38,956 nucleotides of DNA from a virus: positions 1 to 38,956 of the IMG/VR virus record IMGVR_UViG_3300023171_000026, one strand, 5' to 3'. A model generated the notes under the pieces. It did not search any database. It worked only from the letters and a program-made list of their open reading frames with translations, and was not told the DNA's origin. The translations under genes were made by a program, and so were the position numbers. Every line of letters starts with the position of its first letter. Positions within the stretch are counted from its first letter, which is position 1. Positions 8,627 to 16,844 of the stretch are shown here, piece by piece.

Positions 8627-10608
8627 TACGCATACCCCACAAAAGCGACGCTACCCGTTGCTGGGGCAACTGCGCCTGTTAAGGTTGTAGTTGCCGCGAT
8701 ACTAATCGCTGTGGAAAAACTGATTGGAACTTCAAACGAAATGTCAGCGGCTCCTCCTATCGGGAGGTAGACCGACCATAGCGGGAGAGTCGTGCCCACA
8801 GTCACTCCCGCTATGAGAGCGTTATAGAAATGTACCCACACCGCACCAACGTCAGGGTTTTGTAAGAAGTAGCTGTAGAGGCGGCCCGAAGACGCTTTCA
8901 CTGTTTGTGCTGTTGCAACCAAACTAGGAATACGTATCGTGCTTTGTCCAGTCACCGTTGCAGAAGCAGCGGTTGTAGCGTTTGCTACTGTAGCTGTAAT
9001 CGTGCCAGATACAGGTACAGTACCCTCTATGACTGTCGAGAGAGGAACGTTCCGTGATTGTGGAAGAACGTTTACGATGCTAACGGGCTGAGTGACAAAG
9101 TTATTAACCTCTATGAACCCTACCGTAAAAGTAGTGCCCGATGCTGGACTAGTTGTGCCGTTAGCTGAACGAACTTGAACATAAAGCGTTGTATCTCTGT
9201 CAGGGATATTCCTCTGGCGAGAAGCCCTTTGAGTAAGCTCGACAGTGGTGGCAGAGGCGGAGAGACTATCCATGAAGACGGCTGTCGCATTCGCGACACC
9301 GAGTGTCCCTATATGGCCAGATGTTGTGGTATTAATAGTCGCCGTAGTATCACCAGAAGCCCAGCCATTTCGTTGCGTATCGTAAGCTGCGCTTGTTGGT
9401 GTCACACCGTTATAAAGAACATGATTATAATTCCATCCAAACAGTGAGCAAGTGCCCGTACCAACCGTGAAGCCCGAAACAGTGAAAGTGACGTCGTTCC
9501 CAGATACAGCGGCTATCGGGTACCTACCTGACACCTTTGTTCCCGTGCCATTTAAGCAACCTATATACATTGACTGTCCTATATTCTGAGATGTAACTGT
9601 GCTCGACGGTATCGTTACGACTATAGTAGTTGCGGAGGTAATTGAGTATGCAAGTCCATCACCAATAACATCAACTAATTCGATAAAGAAGTTATTATTT
9701 GCAATACGCTGTGAGAGTGTAGCTGAATACCTTAAGTTAAGATTTCCGTTAAAGCCACTGTTAGACCGAATAGTAACTTCTGATGCTGCCGTAGTACCTG
9801 ATGTTATTACAAGTGAACCAGCTGTCTGAGAAACAGCATGTCCAGTTCCGACTGCACCTACAATAGTCATGTCTGCAGTATCGACACCATTCGAGGCAAC
9901 CACCTTATCGAAACCTGCCCTATAAGATACAGAAGGCAGGTTTCTTACGGGGACAAAGGTGTCGCCTTGTTCGGGCAACCCTGTACCCGTCGGAACACTC
10001 CCGCCGCCAACTGGACTGCCATCTACATTTGTAACTTTTACCGTCGTAGGTGCCTGTGGCTTTATGCGGGTTGCAGTATCAATGCTCGATAACTTCTTCA
10101 ATACTTCATCCCAGCGGTCAGGTGCCTCTGGAATTTCTACTTTTGGTATACTTTCTATAGCTTTCTTAAACTCAGCAGGTATCTTCTTCATTGCCGACTC
10201 AATGCCGCTTAAATCAACTTTACTAGATTCTACGGTGACATTGGGGGCATCTACAGAGATAGTTGGGCTTAACTCTAGTTTTGAGAGGGACTTACTGAGA
10301 GAAAGTTCTAGCTTTTTTAACTGCTCGGTAACAGGACTATAATCTGTAGGTTTCGGGTCTGCACTAAGAGTTTTAGATAGTCTCTCAATCGATTCTCTTG
10401 TATCGACAATAAGTGCACCAATCTGGCTAACACTTCTCTCTTCGTCGTCTTTCTGTTCACCAAATACCTGCAAGAAGCCTGTAAGTAGGTCAGCAACATC
10501 TTCCATTGCCTTGAGTTGGTCACGACTATTTTGCCACGCTTCAAGCTTGTCCCTCTGTTCGGAGGTAAGTTTTGTTGGGTCGAGTTGTGGTTTTTTGTTT
10601 TCGTCCAT
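8626..10608 (-). CDS. Fibre-like structural protein with coiled-coil N-terminus
   Basis: 660 aa. Residues 1-160 are charged and helical, with heptads around LSKSLSKLELS, and look like a trimeric coiled coil. A Gly/Pro linker follows at about 205 (GGGSVPTGTG). From 215 onward the protein is Thr/Ser/Gly/Val-rich beta sequence typical of fibres or head spikes. This suggests a trimeric appendage with a stalk anchored by the N-terminus. It lies between the co-chaperonin module and the internal virion proteins. The start has no clear ribosome site (AACACACATG). The receptor or surface role is inferred. Confidence 0.5.
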   Translation of the reverse strand: MDENKKPQLDPTKLTSEQRDKLEAWQNSRDQLKAMEDVADLLTGFLQVFGEQKDDEERSVSQIGALIVDTRESIERLSKTLSADPKPTDYSPVTEQLKKLELSLSKSLSKLELSPTISVDAPNVTVESSKVDLSGIESAMKKIPAEFKKAIESIPKVEIPEAPDRWDEVLKKLSSIDTATRIKPQAPTTVKVTNVDGSPVGGGSVPTGTGLPEQGDTFVPVRNLPSVSYRAGFDKVVASNGVDTADMTIVGAVGTGHAVSQTAGSLVITSGTTAASEVTIRSNSGFNGNLNLRYSATLSQRIANNNFFIELVDVIGDGLAYSITSATTIVVTIPSSTVTSQNIGQSMYIGCLNGTGTKVSGRYPIAAVSGNDVTFTVSGFTVGTGTCSLFGWNYNHVLYNGVTPTSAAYDTQRNGWASGDTTATINTTTSGHIGTLGVANATAVFMDSLSASATTVELTQRASRQRNIPDRDTTLYVQVRSANGTTSPASGTTFTVGFIEVNNFVTQPVSIVNVLPQSRNVPLSTVIEGTVPVSGTITATVANATTAASATVTGQSTIRIPSLVATAQTVKASSGRLYSYFLQNPDVGAVWVHFYNALIAGVTVGTTLPLWSVYLPIGGAADISFEVPISFSTAISIAATTTLTGAVAPATGSVAFVGYA

Positions 10609-10615
10609 GTGTGTT

Positions 10616-10870
10616 TTAAACCCAGCGTAGCGCGCGTCTTACCTGTTCTGCGTCCAGTATGACTTCGTAGTCATCGACTGTCAATTTAAAAATAAGGTCT
10701 CTCGTCGCATCATCGTTTAAGTCTTTGTAGATTTTTACTCTATGCTGTAGCGATAAGTCTCTGATGTCGTAGTGCATACTGTCTCGCTGGTCGAACGTTT
10801 TATCGTTCTCACGGGTAGTACTCATGTCCTTTTTGCTTAGTTCACCAGGGGAGTACTTAAGCTTTCTCAT
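10616..10870 (-). CDS. Hypothetical small protein (84 aa)
   Basis: The start is placed at ATG 10870 (MRKLKYSPGEL), which overlaps the 3' end of the GroES-like gene by 14 bases. A TTG two codons upstream is less likely. The protein is highly charged and helical (TRENDKTFDQRDSMHYDIRD), with no motif I recognise. Its overlap with the co-chaperonin gene means the two are co-translated, so it could be a virion or assembly factor. Confidence 0.5.
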   Translation of the reverse strand: MRKLKYSPGELSKKDMSTTRENDKTFDQRDSMHYDIRDLSLQHRVKIYKDLNDDATRDLIFKLTVDDYEVILDAEQVRRALRWV

Positions 10871-11114
10871 CGTCAAGTACTCCGTAAATATGAGACTCCT
10901 TACAGAGACGGAGATTGTCTTCTAAGATGACAGAAGAGTACCGCTCAAACTGCACACGTGTTCCAGCCTTTAGACCAACGACCTGAGGCCCTACCTCAAC
11001 AATAGTTCCTGTGGGGGGAAGTGACTTCCACTCCTCGACGACAAAGAGTGCACCTTGTTTTTCCTTTTCGTCATCTACTTCAATGAGGACGAAATCCTGT
11101 AATGGTTTTAACAT
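10857..11114 (-). CDS. groES: GroES-like co-chaperonin (gp31-like)
   Basis: 85 aa, close to the 95 aa of GroES. The N-terminus MLKPLQDFVLIEVDDE matches the GroES opening (xxxPLxDRVxV). It continues with QGALFVVEEWKSLPPTG, equivalent to the mobile loop that docks on GroEL (LFV in place of the usual IVL tripeptide). Then TGTIVEVGPQVVGLKAGTRVQF matches the GxVxAVGxG...VKxGDxVxF beta core, and ESHIYGVLDD matches ExDILAxxE at the end. Its partner is probably the phage GroEL at 19274-20755, or the host chaperonin as with T4 gp31. A possible attenuator hairpin lies just upstream. Confidence 0.75.
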   Translation of the reverse strand: MLKPLQDFVLIEVDDEKEKQGALFVVEEWKSLPPTGTIVEVGPQVVGLKAGTRVQFERYSSVILEDNLRLCKESHIYGVLDDEKA

Positions 11115-11122
11115 ACTCTCAG

Positions 11123-11158
11123 AATAACAAAGAGTCCCCTACTTTTAAATAGAGGACT
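11123..11158 (-). terminator. Possible attenuator before groES
   Basis: On the minus strand AGTCCTC (11158-11152) pairs with GGGGACT (11139-11133), a 7-bp stem with one G-U, around a 12-base AT-rich loop. A T-rich but interrupted stretch (CTTTGTTATT) follows. The hairpin sits between the 147-aa gene and groES and may reduce downstream expression. The imperfect T-tract keeps this tentative. Confidence 0.35.
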
Positions 11159-11177
11159 TACTTTGATATGTGGATAA

Positions 11178-11621
11178 CTAGCCGCGAGCGCCTTTTGCTT
11201 TCTTAGGGCCTTCTGGCTGTACATCTGCAGCTGGTTCAGAATCTTTCTGAGCAGCCTTGACTTCAGCTTCAGTAGCTTCAACGAAACCTTGTTCGTTGTT
11301 ATCAGCACCTGCAACTTGCTTGTAAGCTGCCTCTTCGATGCCTGCTGCTTGAATCTTTGGGTCGCCAGACTCGTTACCATCCTCGTCAATAGCGTCGTAA
11401 GGGCTGTTGTGAGCGCCTTCACCATTGATAAGAACTTTATTCAACTCACCATCAAGGGCGACAAGGTCGTGACCTTTTTGTACTGGGTGGTTAATGTTTG
11501 GGTAAACGGGTGCTGTTTCGTTTTCAATCGTCTTTACTGCGTCGTCAAGCTCTTCTTGAGTTGATGCCGAGACGTTAGTTACTGTTCCGTTTTTTCGTGT
11601 TACTTGCTTTGAAACTGTCAT
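11178..11621 (-). CDS. Hypothetical acidic structural/assembly protein
   Basis: 147 aa, acidic and Ala/Glu-rich, with a basic Lys/Arg tail (PKKAKGARG). The N-terminal 35 residues (TVSKQVTRKNGTVTNVSAST) look like a beta hairpin followed by a helix. GAGGAG lies 7 bases before ATG 11621. It follows the decoration-like gene and may be a head accessory protein. No family is recognised. Confidence 0.5.
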   Translation of the reverse strand: MTVSKQVTRKNGTVTNVSASTQEELDDAVKTIENETAPVYPNINHPVQKGHDLVALDGELNKVLINGEGAHNSPYDAIDEDGNESGDPKIQAAGIEEAAYKQVAGADNNEQGFVEATEAEVKAAQKDSEPAADVQPEGPKKAKGARG

Positions 11622-11640
11622 GTTGTTTCTCCTCTATTTA

Positions 11641-12216
11641 TTATAGGCCAGCGTTTGAGTCGCCGCTAATACCAGGCGCACCACCTGTTGTGGTTGTCGG
11701 TACAGCGAATGAACCAAGCGTACCTGCAGACATCGTACCACCTGTGAACGAAAAGTTCGTCAGTGTTTCTGTTGTTGCAGCTGAGCTGTTTGCGTTAGTG
11801 TCTGTTGATGCAATAACCAATGTTGTCGCAGTCTTAGCACCAGCGGTAAAGTCCTTGTTTCGGACTGTTAGCTGGCTGTAATCTGTGCCTGGAGTACCAG
11901 TACCGTTGATTGCAGACTTAATGTTGTCTAACGTGTTAGTTGCAGCAGCACCGATGAGGATTTCGTCAGCCGCACCCGTGAGAGTGGTTTTGAACGTGTA
12001 AACTCGGGTTCCGCTTGAACCTGCGATAGTCATTGTTTCGTTGTTAAGTGCCACACCTGTTGATGTAAGCGTTGTTGTTGGAGCAGTACCAGTAATAGCT
12101 GATGCTCGTTTTTCAAGGTACAAAACCTTCTGTTCGAGTTTGCTATCGTTGGAGATAGTTGATGGGTCTAAACCAACAGCTGATGCTCGTATTGCTAATT
12201 CGTTTCTTTGGACCAA
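11641..12216 (-). CDS. Probable head decoration / fibre protein
   Basis: 191 aa. The start is TTG at 12216, preceded by GAGGAT with good spacing; no ATG fits. Residues 1-40 are helical (LAIRASAVGLDPSTISNDSK then LEQKVLYLEKRA). Residues 45-125 hold a beta module (MTIAGSSGTRVYTFKTTLTG then a DNIKSAINGTGT helix) that recurs in phage head and tail surface proteins, and the C-terminus is Thr/Ser/Gly beta sequence. Directly downstream of the coat gene is the usual place for a decoration protein. A terminator and promoter lie between the two genes, so it can be expressed separately from coat. Confidence 0.5.
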   Translation of the reverse strand: MVQRNELAIRASAVGLDPSTISNDSKLEQKVLYLEKRASAITGTAPTTTLTSTGVALNNETMTIAGSSGTRVYTFKTTLTGAADEILIGAAATNTLDNIKSAINGTGTPGTDYSQLTVRNKDFTAGAKTATTLVIASTDTNANSSAATTETLTNFSFTGGTMSAGTLGSFAVPTTTTGGAPGISGDSNAGL

Positions 12217-12326
12217 GGTACTATCCTCTTTCTTTTTTTATTCCCTATTATAGGGCGATACTCAGACGCCTTTTTGGTGCTTTTCTCTCAGATTAATATT
12301 TGTGTGTTTGCTAACCTACACTCCTC

Positions 12327-12356
12327 ATTATACGCTTTTCTGTTTTTTTACAAGAA
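12327..12356 (-). promoter_or_regulatory. Possible late promoter after the coat terminator
   Basis: A perfect minus-strand -10 TATAAT (12332-12327) follows a weak -35 TTCTTG (12356-12351) with an 18-base spacer. It begins right where the coat terminator ends and reads toward the decoration-like gene. A second TATAAT lies closer to that gene (CCCTATAATAGGG, near 12247) without a good -35. Confidence 0.4.
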
Positions 12357-12378
12357 AGAACCGCCCTCTCGGACGGTT
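12350..12378 (-). terminator. Intrinsic terminator downstream of the coat gene
   Basis: On the minus strand AACCGTCC (12378-12371), loop GAGA, and GGGCGGTT (12366-12359) form an 8-bp stem with one T-G pair, followed by CTTTCTTGT. It lies 34 bases after the coat stop and would limit read-through so that coat is made in excess. Confidence 0.65.
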
Positions 12379-12411
12379 TCAATCTGTAGGTTAGCATTCT
12401 CAGTTTGTAAA

Positions 12412-13275
12412 CTAAGGTGCTGTGGTACGTGTTACCTGGACTACTGAGCTAGCGCGTTCAACGCCGACTCCCCAGATAGTGTGGAGGACAGTCTTCCAAC
12501 CGATTTGGTCCACAGAGTACTCAGCTTCAAACTTAGGTTTTTGCTGAATAGCTTTGGTGATTGCTCGTTTGTGGAAGAACAAGTTGCGACCAGTAGTTGA
12601 AGTAGGAACGTTACCAGAGTGGTAGAGGTCCATACCGTATACTGAGCCAACGAGTCCGCTTTCTGGACCACCAGATACAGCTGCACCAGTTTTACCAGTT
12701 TGGTCGTATGCACTGTACTTGTTGATACCAAGAAGGTCAATCTTTGAGTTGTGACCAATGATACCGTATCGTTCGTTCTCAGGAGCGTTTGCTGCGTCGA
12801 GGTAAGCGACAACCTGTAGGATGTCAGCGTCGTCGAGAGCGGCACCAGCGGCTACAGTGTTACCTGCAGATGCGTAAAGAGCCATAAGGCTTGTATCAAC
12901 TTGACGTGCAAGTGCTTCAGCCATACGTTCTTGGAACGCGCTCTTCAAGTCGTAGCTTGATTGAACTTTAGCGATGTCTTCGATAAGGACCGCAATGTAG
13001 TAGTGCTGGTCGATAGCGATTGTGACAGGCGTACCTTCAGGTGAGTCGTAGGTTACTGCTGTTGAGGCAGCCTTAACTCGGGCGTTTACTGAACCAGTGA
13101 ATGGAACATTGATAACGTCACCACCATCAGTAACGAGTCCTGAACGGTCTTGTACAAGCTTTGCAGCCTGGAGTTTAGCGTCAAATGGTTGCTGAATTTC
13201 GCGAGTCCATTTTTCTTGGATGTATTGCGCTGTTTGCGCAATGGAGCGGGTTACGTTTGAACCTGTTGTTGCCAT
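12412..13275 (-). CDS. Major capsid (coat) protein
   Basis: 287 aa. It lies immediately after an acidic scaffold gene and in the portal-scaffold-coat order of podoviruses and siphoviruses. The start is a helical arm (NVTRSIAQTAQYIQEKWTRE). Then comes a DVINVPFTGSVNARV strand, an EGTPVTIAIDQHYYIAVLIE segment, a long helix (FQERMAEALARQVDTSLMAL) like the HK97-fold spine helix, and a P-domain and closing strand (GVGVERASSVVQVTRTTAP). These are typical of an HK97-fold coat protein, though no family assignment was possible by eye. It is followed by a terminator, fitting strong expression. Confidence 0.8.
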   Translation of the reverse strand: MATTGSNVTRSIAQTAQYIQEKWTREIQQPFDAKLQAAKLVQDRSGLVTDGGDVINVPFTGSVNARVKAASTAVTYDSPEGTPVTIAIDQHYYIAVLIEDIAKVQSSYDLKSAFQERMAEALARQVDTSLMALYASAGNTVAAGAALDDADILQVVAYLDAANAPENERYGIIGHNSKIDLLGINKYSAYDQTGKTGAAVSGGPESGLVGSVYGMDLYHSGNVPTSTTGRNLFFHKRAITKAIQQKPKFEAEYSVDQIGWKTVLHTIWGVGVERASSVVQVTRTTAP

Positions 13276-13298
13276 TATGTTTATCTTTCTTTTTTAAT

Positions 13299-14132
13299 TT
13301 AAATGCGACGTTTTGTGGTACCGAGACCGATTGTCTTGCCGTAGGCGTCTAACTCTTCGTCAGACATCTGGCCCATTGGCTTGTTCAAATCAAGGCTCTT
13401 TGAGCTGCTACCATCTGGACGTAGACCAGTATTTGCAGCTTGGCTTGCGACATTCTTCACGGTATTAGCGTTCTTAATGTTCGCAATCTCCTCGGCTAGT
13501 TCCATCTGTGCTTCAACATACTCGGCATAGCTATAATTTGGGTTCTTTACAGTTCCCGTTCGAGGGTCAAACCCTACTTCTTTTAGATACTGTGAGTTTA
13601 ATGCGTCTGCAACTGCTGGGTGAAACTCTGGAGAGTTTTTGTCGAGTATAGGGTAGTTCTTCTCCACCGCGGGGTTTTCAAGTTTTAAAGAAGTTTCCCA
13701 TCTAATGAAGTCTGCTTGTTGCTTAGCGATTTGTGCTCCCTCTTGGAAGCGTTGTTCGCCATAGCCTTGGCGGTCTTGCTGTAGACGGTTAATAACTTCT
13801 TCGTCTGCCTCTAACTCTTGATTGTAGTCAAGTTGTTGAATAGGTTGTTGCTGTTGAGGCTGTGGCTGATAGCTACGCTCTTCAGGGTTACCATATTTCT
13901 GCAGAAGGTTCTGGATTCGCAGTTGTTCACGACGCGATGGTTGTGGCTGTTCCTCTTCGCTCTTAGCTTCCTCTTCAGGCTGCTCGGCTTCTGGTTCAGG
14001 TTGCTGCTTTTCTTCCTCTTCTGGTTGAGGTTCTTGTTCCTCTGACTCAGGGTGTTCGACTTCTTGTTCTAAGTCTCCGTTGATTGCTTCGTCAAGTTCC
14101 TCGTCGGTAAGCTTAGTTACGTCTTCATCCAT
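13299..14132 (-). CDS. Scaffold protein
   Basis: 277 aa if started at ATG 14132, which has GAGG 6 bases upstream; an in-frame ATG at 14174 (291 aa) has no ribosome site at proper distance. Residues 1-80 are very acidic (runs of EEE, PEPE), the next 60 are Gln/Pro-rich, and a long helix around residues 95-200 follows. The basic, helical C-terminus (LDAYGKTIGLGTTKRRI) is the part that binds coat in known scaffolds. Strong charge asymmetry, coiled coil and position before the coat gene support the call. A promoter lies upstream. Confidence 0.75.
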   Translation of the reverse strand: MDEDVTKLTDEELDEAINGDLEQEVEHPESEEQEPQPEEEEKQQPEPEAEQPEEEAKSEEEQPQPSRREQLRIQNLLQKYGNPEERSYQPQPQQQQPIQQLDYNQELEADEEVINRLQQDRQGYGEQRFQEGAQIAKQQADFIRWETSLKLENPAVEKNYPILDKNSPEFHPAVADALNSQYLKEVGFDPRTGTVKNPNYSYAEYVEAQMELAEEIANIKNANTVKNVASQAANTGLRPDGSSSKSLDLNKPMGQMSDEELDAYGKTIGLGTTKRRI

Positions 14133-14224
14133 ATTGTCCTCTTTCTCAGACCTCGATTGTATGCGGTCGGCCATTTGTGTGTTTGTTCATGCCTCGTATA
14201 ACTGCGGCAGGCCAGTATGTGTTC

Positions 14225-14254
14225 ATAATAGAACAGCTTGTGTTTGTATGTCAA
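14225..14254 (-). promoter_or_regulatory. Internal late promoter for scaffold and coat
   Basis: On the minus strand TTGACA (14254-14249) is followed by an 18-base spacer and TATTAT (14230-14225). The predicted start near 14218 gives an 85-base leader to the scaffold start at 14132. The -35 is perfect, the -10 has one mismatch, and it lies in a short intergenic stretch. Confidence 0.7.
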
Positions 14255-14521
14255 TTAGAGTTTTATCTTCTTGAATATCGGCATACCTTCAGTATCGGTA
14301 CCAACAAGCACTCTATCTGTTGGAATAGACTGCACAAGACGGTGCCCTTCATGTGTCTCACCAATCAACTGGTTGCCAGATAGCTGCCATTTAAAAGGCA
14401 GAACTTGCCTTAGGTTGTTCTCGATGTCAGTTTCTGTTCCGTGAGTTTCTACTTGGGGGGCAGGGGCGCCAAGCTTACGGAGAAAGTCCTCATCGGCGTG
14501 ATGATAAGTACTACTCCCCAT
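14255..14521 (-). CDS. Hypothetical small protein (88 aa)
   Basis: The start is placed at ATG 14521, which overlaps the stop of the 112-aa gene (AATGGGGAGTAG). Sequence opens MGSSTYHHADEDFLRKLG and has a C-terminal beta-like half with RVLVGTDTEGMPIFKKIKL. It is conserved in position between portal and scaffold; a minor head or assembly role is likely but no family is recognised. Confidence 0.55.
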   Translation of the reverse strand: MGSSTYHHADEDFLRKLGAPAPQVETHGTETDIENNLRQVLPFKWQLSGNQLIGETHEGHRLVQSIPTDRVLVGTDTEGMPIFKKIKL

Positions 14522-14849
14522 TTTTTTCTTCTTTCGCTGCGTCATCTGCAACGGCTTTCGCCTGGTCGTATGCGCCCATAAACTCTTTAAGGTCATTAAT
14601 GACGCGATTTGCTACACGCCAGTCCTCAACAGTTGGTGTTTTGTCAATATCTACCTCTAGGCCCCCAGGTAAGAAACGTTGATAATACTCAATCTTAGAT
14701 GTTGCCCACTCCTGTAAGCGTTGATACTCTGCAGTGTTAGTATGTGCTGCCATCTGACGTACTTCTTTTAAGTCGTCTTCTAATGGTTCTGCCACAGGTA
14801 GGTCTGTGCTATTGCTGACGTCTCCTAATAAGATGTTATTTGGTTCCAT
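14511..14849 (-). CDS. Hypothetical protein (112 aa)
   Basis: The protein is almost wholly helical and charged, with YQRLQEWATSKIEYYQRFLP and VANRVINDLKEFMGAYDQ as amphipathic helices. It starts 8 bases after the portal stop and ends overlapping the next gene. Its place between portal and scaffold suggests an assembly factor. Function unknown. Confidence 0.55.
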   Translation of the reverse strand: MEPNNILLGDVSNSTDLPVAEPLEDDLKEVRQMAAHTNTAEYQRLQEWATSKIEYYQRFLPGGLEVDIDKTPTVEDWRVANRVINDLKEFMGAYDQAKAVADDAAKEEKNGE

Positions 14850-14857
14850 GTTCCCCC

Positions 14858-16810
14858 TTACAGTGCCTTAATTTCATCAATCGCGCTTTGAATCTTGTTC
14901 CCTGTTTCTTGTATCGGAGCAAAGGTGCTAGGTGCTAAGCCAAACATCCGCTCAATCTGACGCTTAATATCTTGTGGCGTCCCGTCGTCTTCGTACATGC
15001 CCATAAGTAGTTTTTTGGTGTTATCCTCGTTTTCCTTAGAAAGACGTTCAATCTCCTGCTGCATCTGTTGAACTTGTTGCTGAGCCATCTGCTCTTGTTT
15101 CGTAGGGCCTTCTTTAACAGATACAAAGTCGCTCGCGCCTGGAATATCAGCCAGACTTGCAAAAGCCTCAGCAATCTTCTCGGGGTGGATGTTAATGTTC
15201 GGGTCATCTTTGAAGATGTTTTGGAACTTGCCCATGTTATCGACAAAGCGTTCTAGCTCTTGTAGTTGCTTTGCCTTGTTAATTTGCGCTGTAGAGTTGC
15301 GACTAATATTAAATCGGTATTCTACCCCCTTGAGCTTCTTTGGGTCAATAGTAAGAGATGCTGCAGTACCATCCTCATTTAGCTTCATCTTGCCCTTCTT
15401 TTTGAAGATGTCCATCAGGTCAGGGTGTTGTCGCATAACCTCTTTAACGTCCTCAGCAAACAGGTCTACTGGGATATTTTCTGTGCCGATATTTACAACC
15501 AAGCTAAACCAGCCATCTGTAAGCTGCTCAATAGCAGTTTCAAGGTGGCGCCGTTCTGCTCCGTCACGGGTGGCTTCGGTCGCGCTAAACATTTCGATAG
15601 CTGCTGGTGTCTTTCCCTGTTGAGGGTTCAGTGTTTCTGAGCCTGGAGCGCTTGCATTACCTGTGCCATAGAGTGTTTGCAGAGACCCTGTGAGAGCGCT
15701 CTGAGCAGCCTGGTAGGTAGAAAGACCAGCAGTGTTCGTAGGCATAGGCCGAATACTGTTAGGGATTGTCTCCATAAGTACTGGGTTTGCTTTCGTTACG
15801 TCCAGAGTGTGCTTCACAACACCGTTGGTATTCACGATAATACCAGGTGCAAGGTTCCTTTTAAGTGAAGCAAAGTAGAAGTTCGTCAAGCCATCTCGTG
15901 CGAATTGCAGTGGCTTAGCTCGTTGGAAATCACCAAGACCGTAGAAGCTGTCAAACAGTGGCTGAGAGTACTTAATAACAAATGGAATACGCCCATTCTT
16001 GTGCGGGTTCTTCACGTTACGGACTTCAACACAACCGTGGTCTGGGGTGAACGTAATCCAGCGACCTTTTGGCCCTGATTCATAGCGAGTAGCAAAGCAG
16101 ATGCCTTTTTTCGTGCCAGAAGGTTCACGCTTACGAGTTACGTAGCTGTCGTTATATTGGTCAGTCTCAGTAATGTCATCAACGTTCATCTCAATGATTT
16201 CACGTAGTGCAGCGCGGTTCCAGCCATCGTCTTCTTTTTCGTCGTCAATAATGTTCTGAATCGCTTTTTTGCTCATCCACACGAGGGCTGTAACGTAATC
16301 CATATCTTCAATGGATACCCTTCCCTGTTGTGGAACAAGGTTACGAGGGTTAAAGAGCCAACAATCAGGTCCAACGTATCCTGTATTACTCGTTGTCCAG
16401 TCGTAGAACATCGGCATGTAACCATATACAGAGCTGTAGTACTGCCATAGATTGAGCTTCTCCATGTAAGGACGTTGTGCGTTGGCGTTTGGCTGAATCC
16501 ACTTCTGGCGTAAGATGTCCATAAATAAAGACTTGCCTGTATCGGCAATACCTACTGACACTGTCTCTCCTTCAGGAAGTTTCGCAATAACTCGGTCAGC
16601 ACGGTCCCGAGCCAAGGTTGAAGCGTACGAGTCAGTAATCTTTGACTTATCAACACGCATAGAGACGGTGTCGTAGACCTCGCCAATAAGCATCGCTTCA
16701 TAGGGGTCAAAGTTAATTATGTATTGTTGATGAACATCCCAGTCAGACTCGTAGTCTTTTTGGAACTTTACTGATGCAGATGTATACTCTTTGTTTTTGT
16801 TTTCAGCCAT
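14858..16810 (-). CDS. Portal protein
   Basis: 650 aa, typical of podovirus portals. It follows the large terminase and precedes the scaffold. The N-terminal domain is mixed (YIINFDPYEAMLIGEVYDT), the middle contains the conserved stretch around LQFARDGLTNFYFASLKRN, and a long helix follows (AAIEMFSATEATRDGAERRH). The C-terminal 100 residues are Gln-rich coiled coil (EQMAQQQVQQMQQEIERLSK), like the barrel of long portals. It would form the dodecameric DNA channel at the packaging vertex. AGGAT lies 6 bases before ATG 16810. Confidence 0.8.
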   Translation of the reverse strand: MAENKNKEYTSASVKFQKDYESDWDVHQQYIINFDPYEAMLIGEVYDTVSMRVDKSKITDSYASTLARDRADRVIAKLPEGETVSVGIADTGKSLFMDILRQKWIQPNANAQRPYMEKLNLWQYYSSVYGYMPMFYDWTTSNTGYVGPDCWLFNPRNLVPQQGRVSIEDMDYVTALVWMSKKAIQNIIDDEKEDDGWNRAALREIIEMNVDDITETDQYNDSYVTRKREPSGTKKGICFATRYESGPKGRWITFTPDHGCVEVRNVKNPHKNGRIPFVIKYSQPLFDSFYGLGDFQRAKPLQFARDGLTNFYFASLKRNLAPGIIVNTNGVVKHTLDVTKANPVLMETIPNSIRPMPTNTAGLSTYQAAQSALTGSLQTLYGTGNASAPGSETLNPQQGKTPAAIEMFSATEATRDGAERRHLETAIEQLTDGWFSLVVNIGTENIPVDLFAEDVKEVMRQHPDLMDIFKKKGKMKLNEDGTAASLTIDPKKLKGVEYRFNISRNSTAQINKAKQLQELERFVDNMGKFQNIFKDDPNINIHPEKIAEAFASLADIPGASDFVSVKEGPTKQEQMAQQQVQQMQQEIERLSKENEDNTKKLLMGMYEDDGTPQDIKRQIERMFGLAPSTFAPIQETGNKIQSAIDEIKAL

Positions 16811-16844
16811 TTTTTATCCTATAACTTGATATTACTATAGTACT

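Noticed and set aside
13818-14045. Leu/Phe-rich plus-strand frame opposite the scaffold gene
   Set aside because: It is the antisense shadow of the Glu/Gln/Pro-rich scaffold and has no ribosome site.
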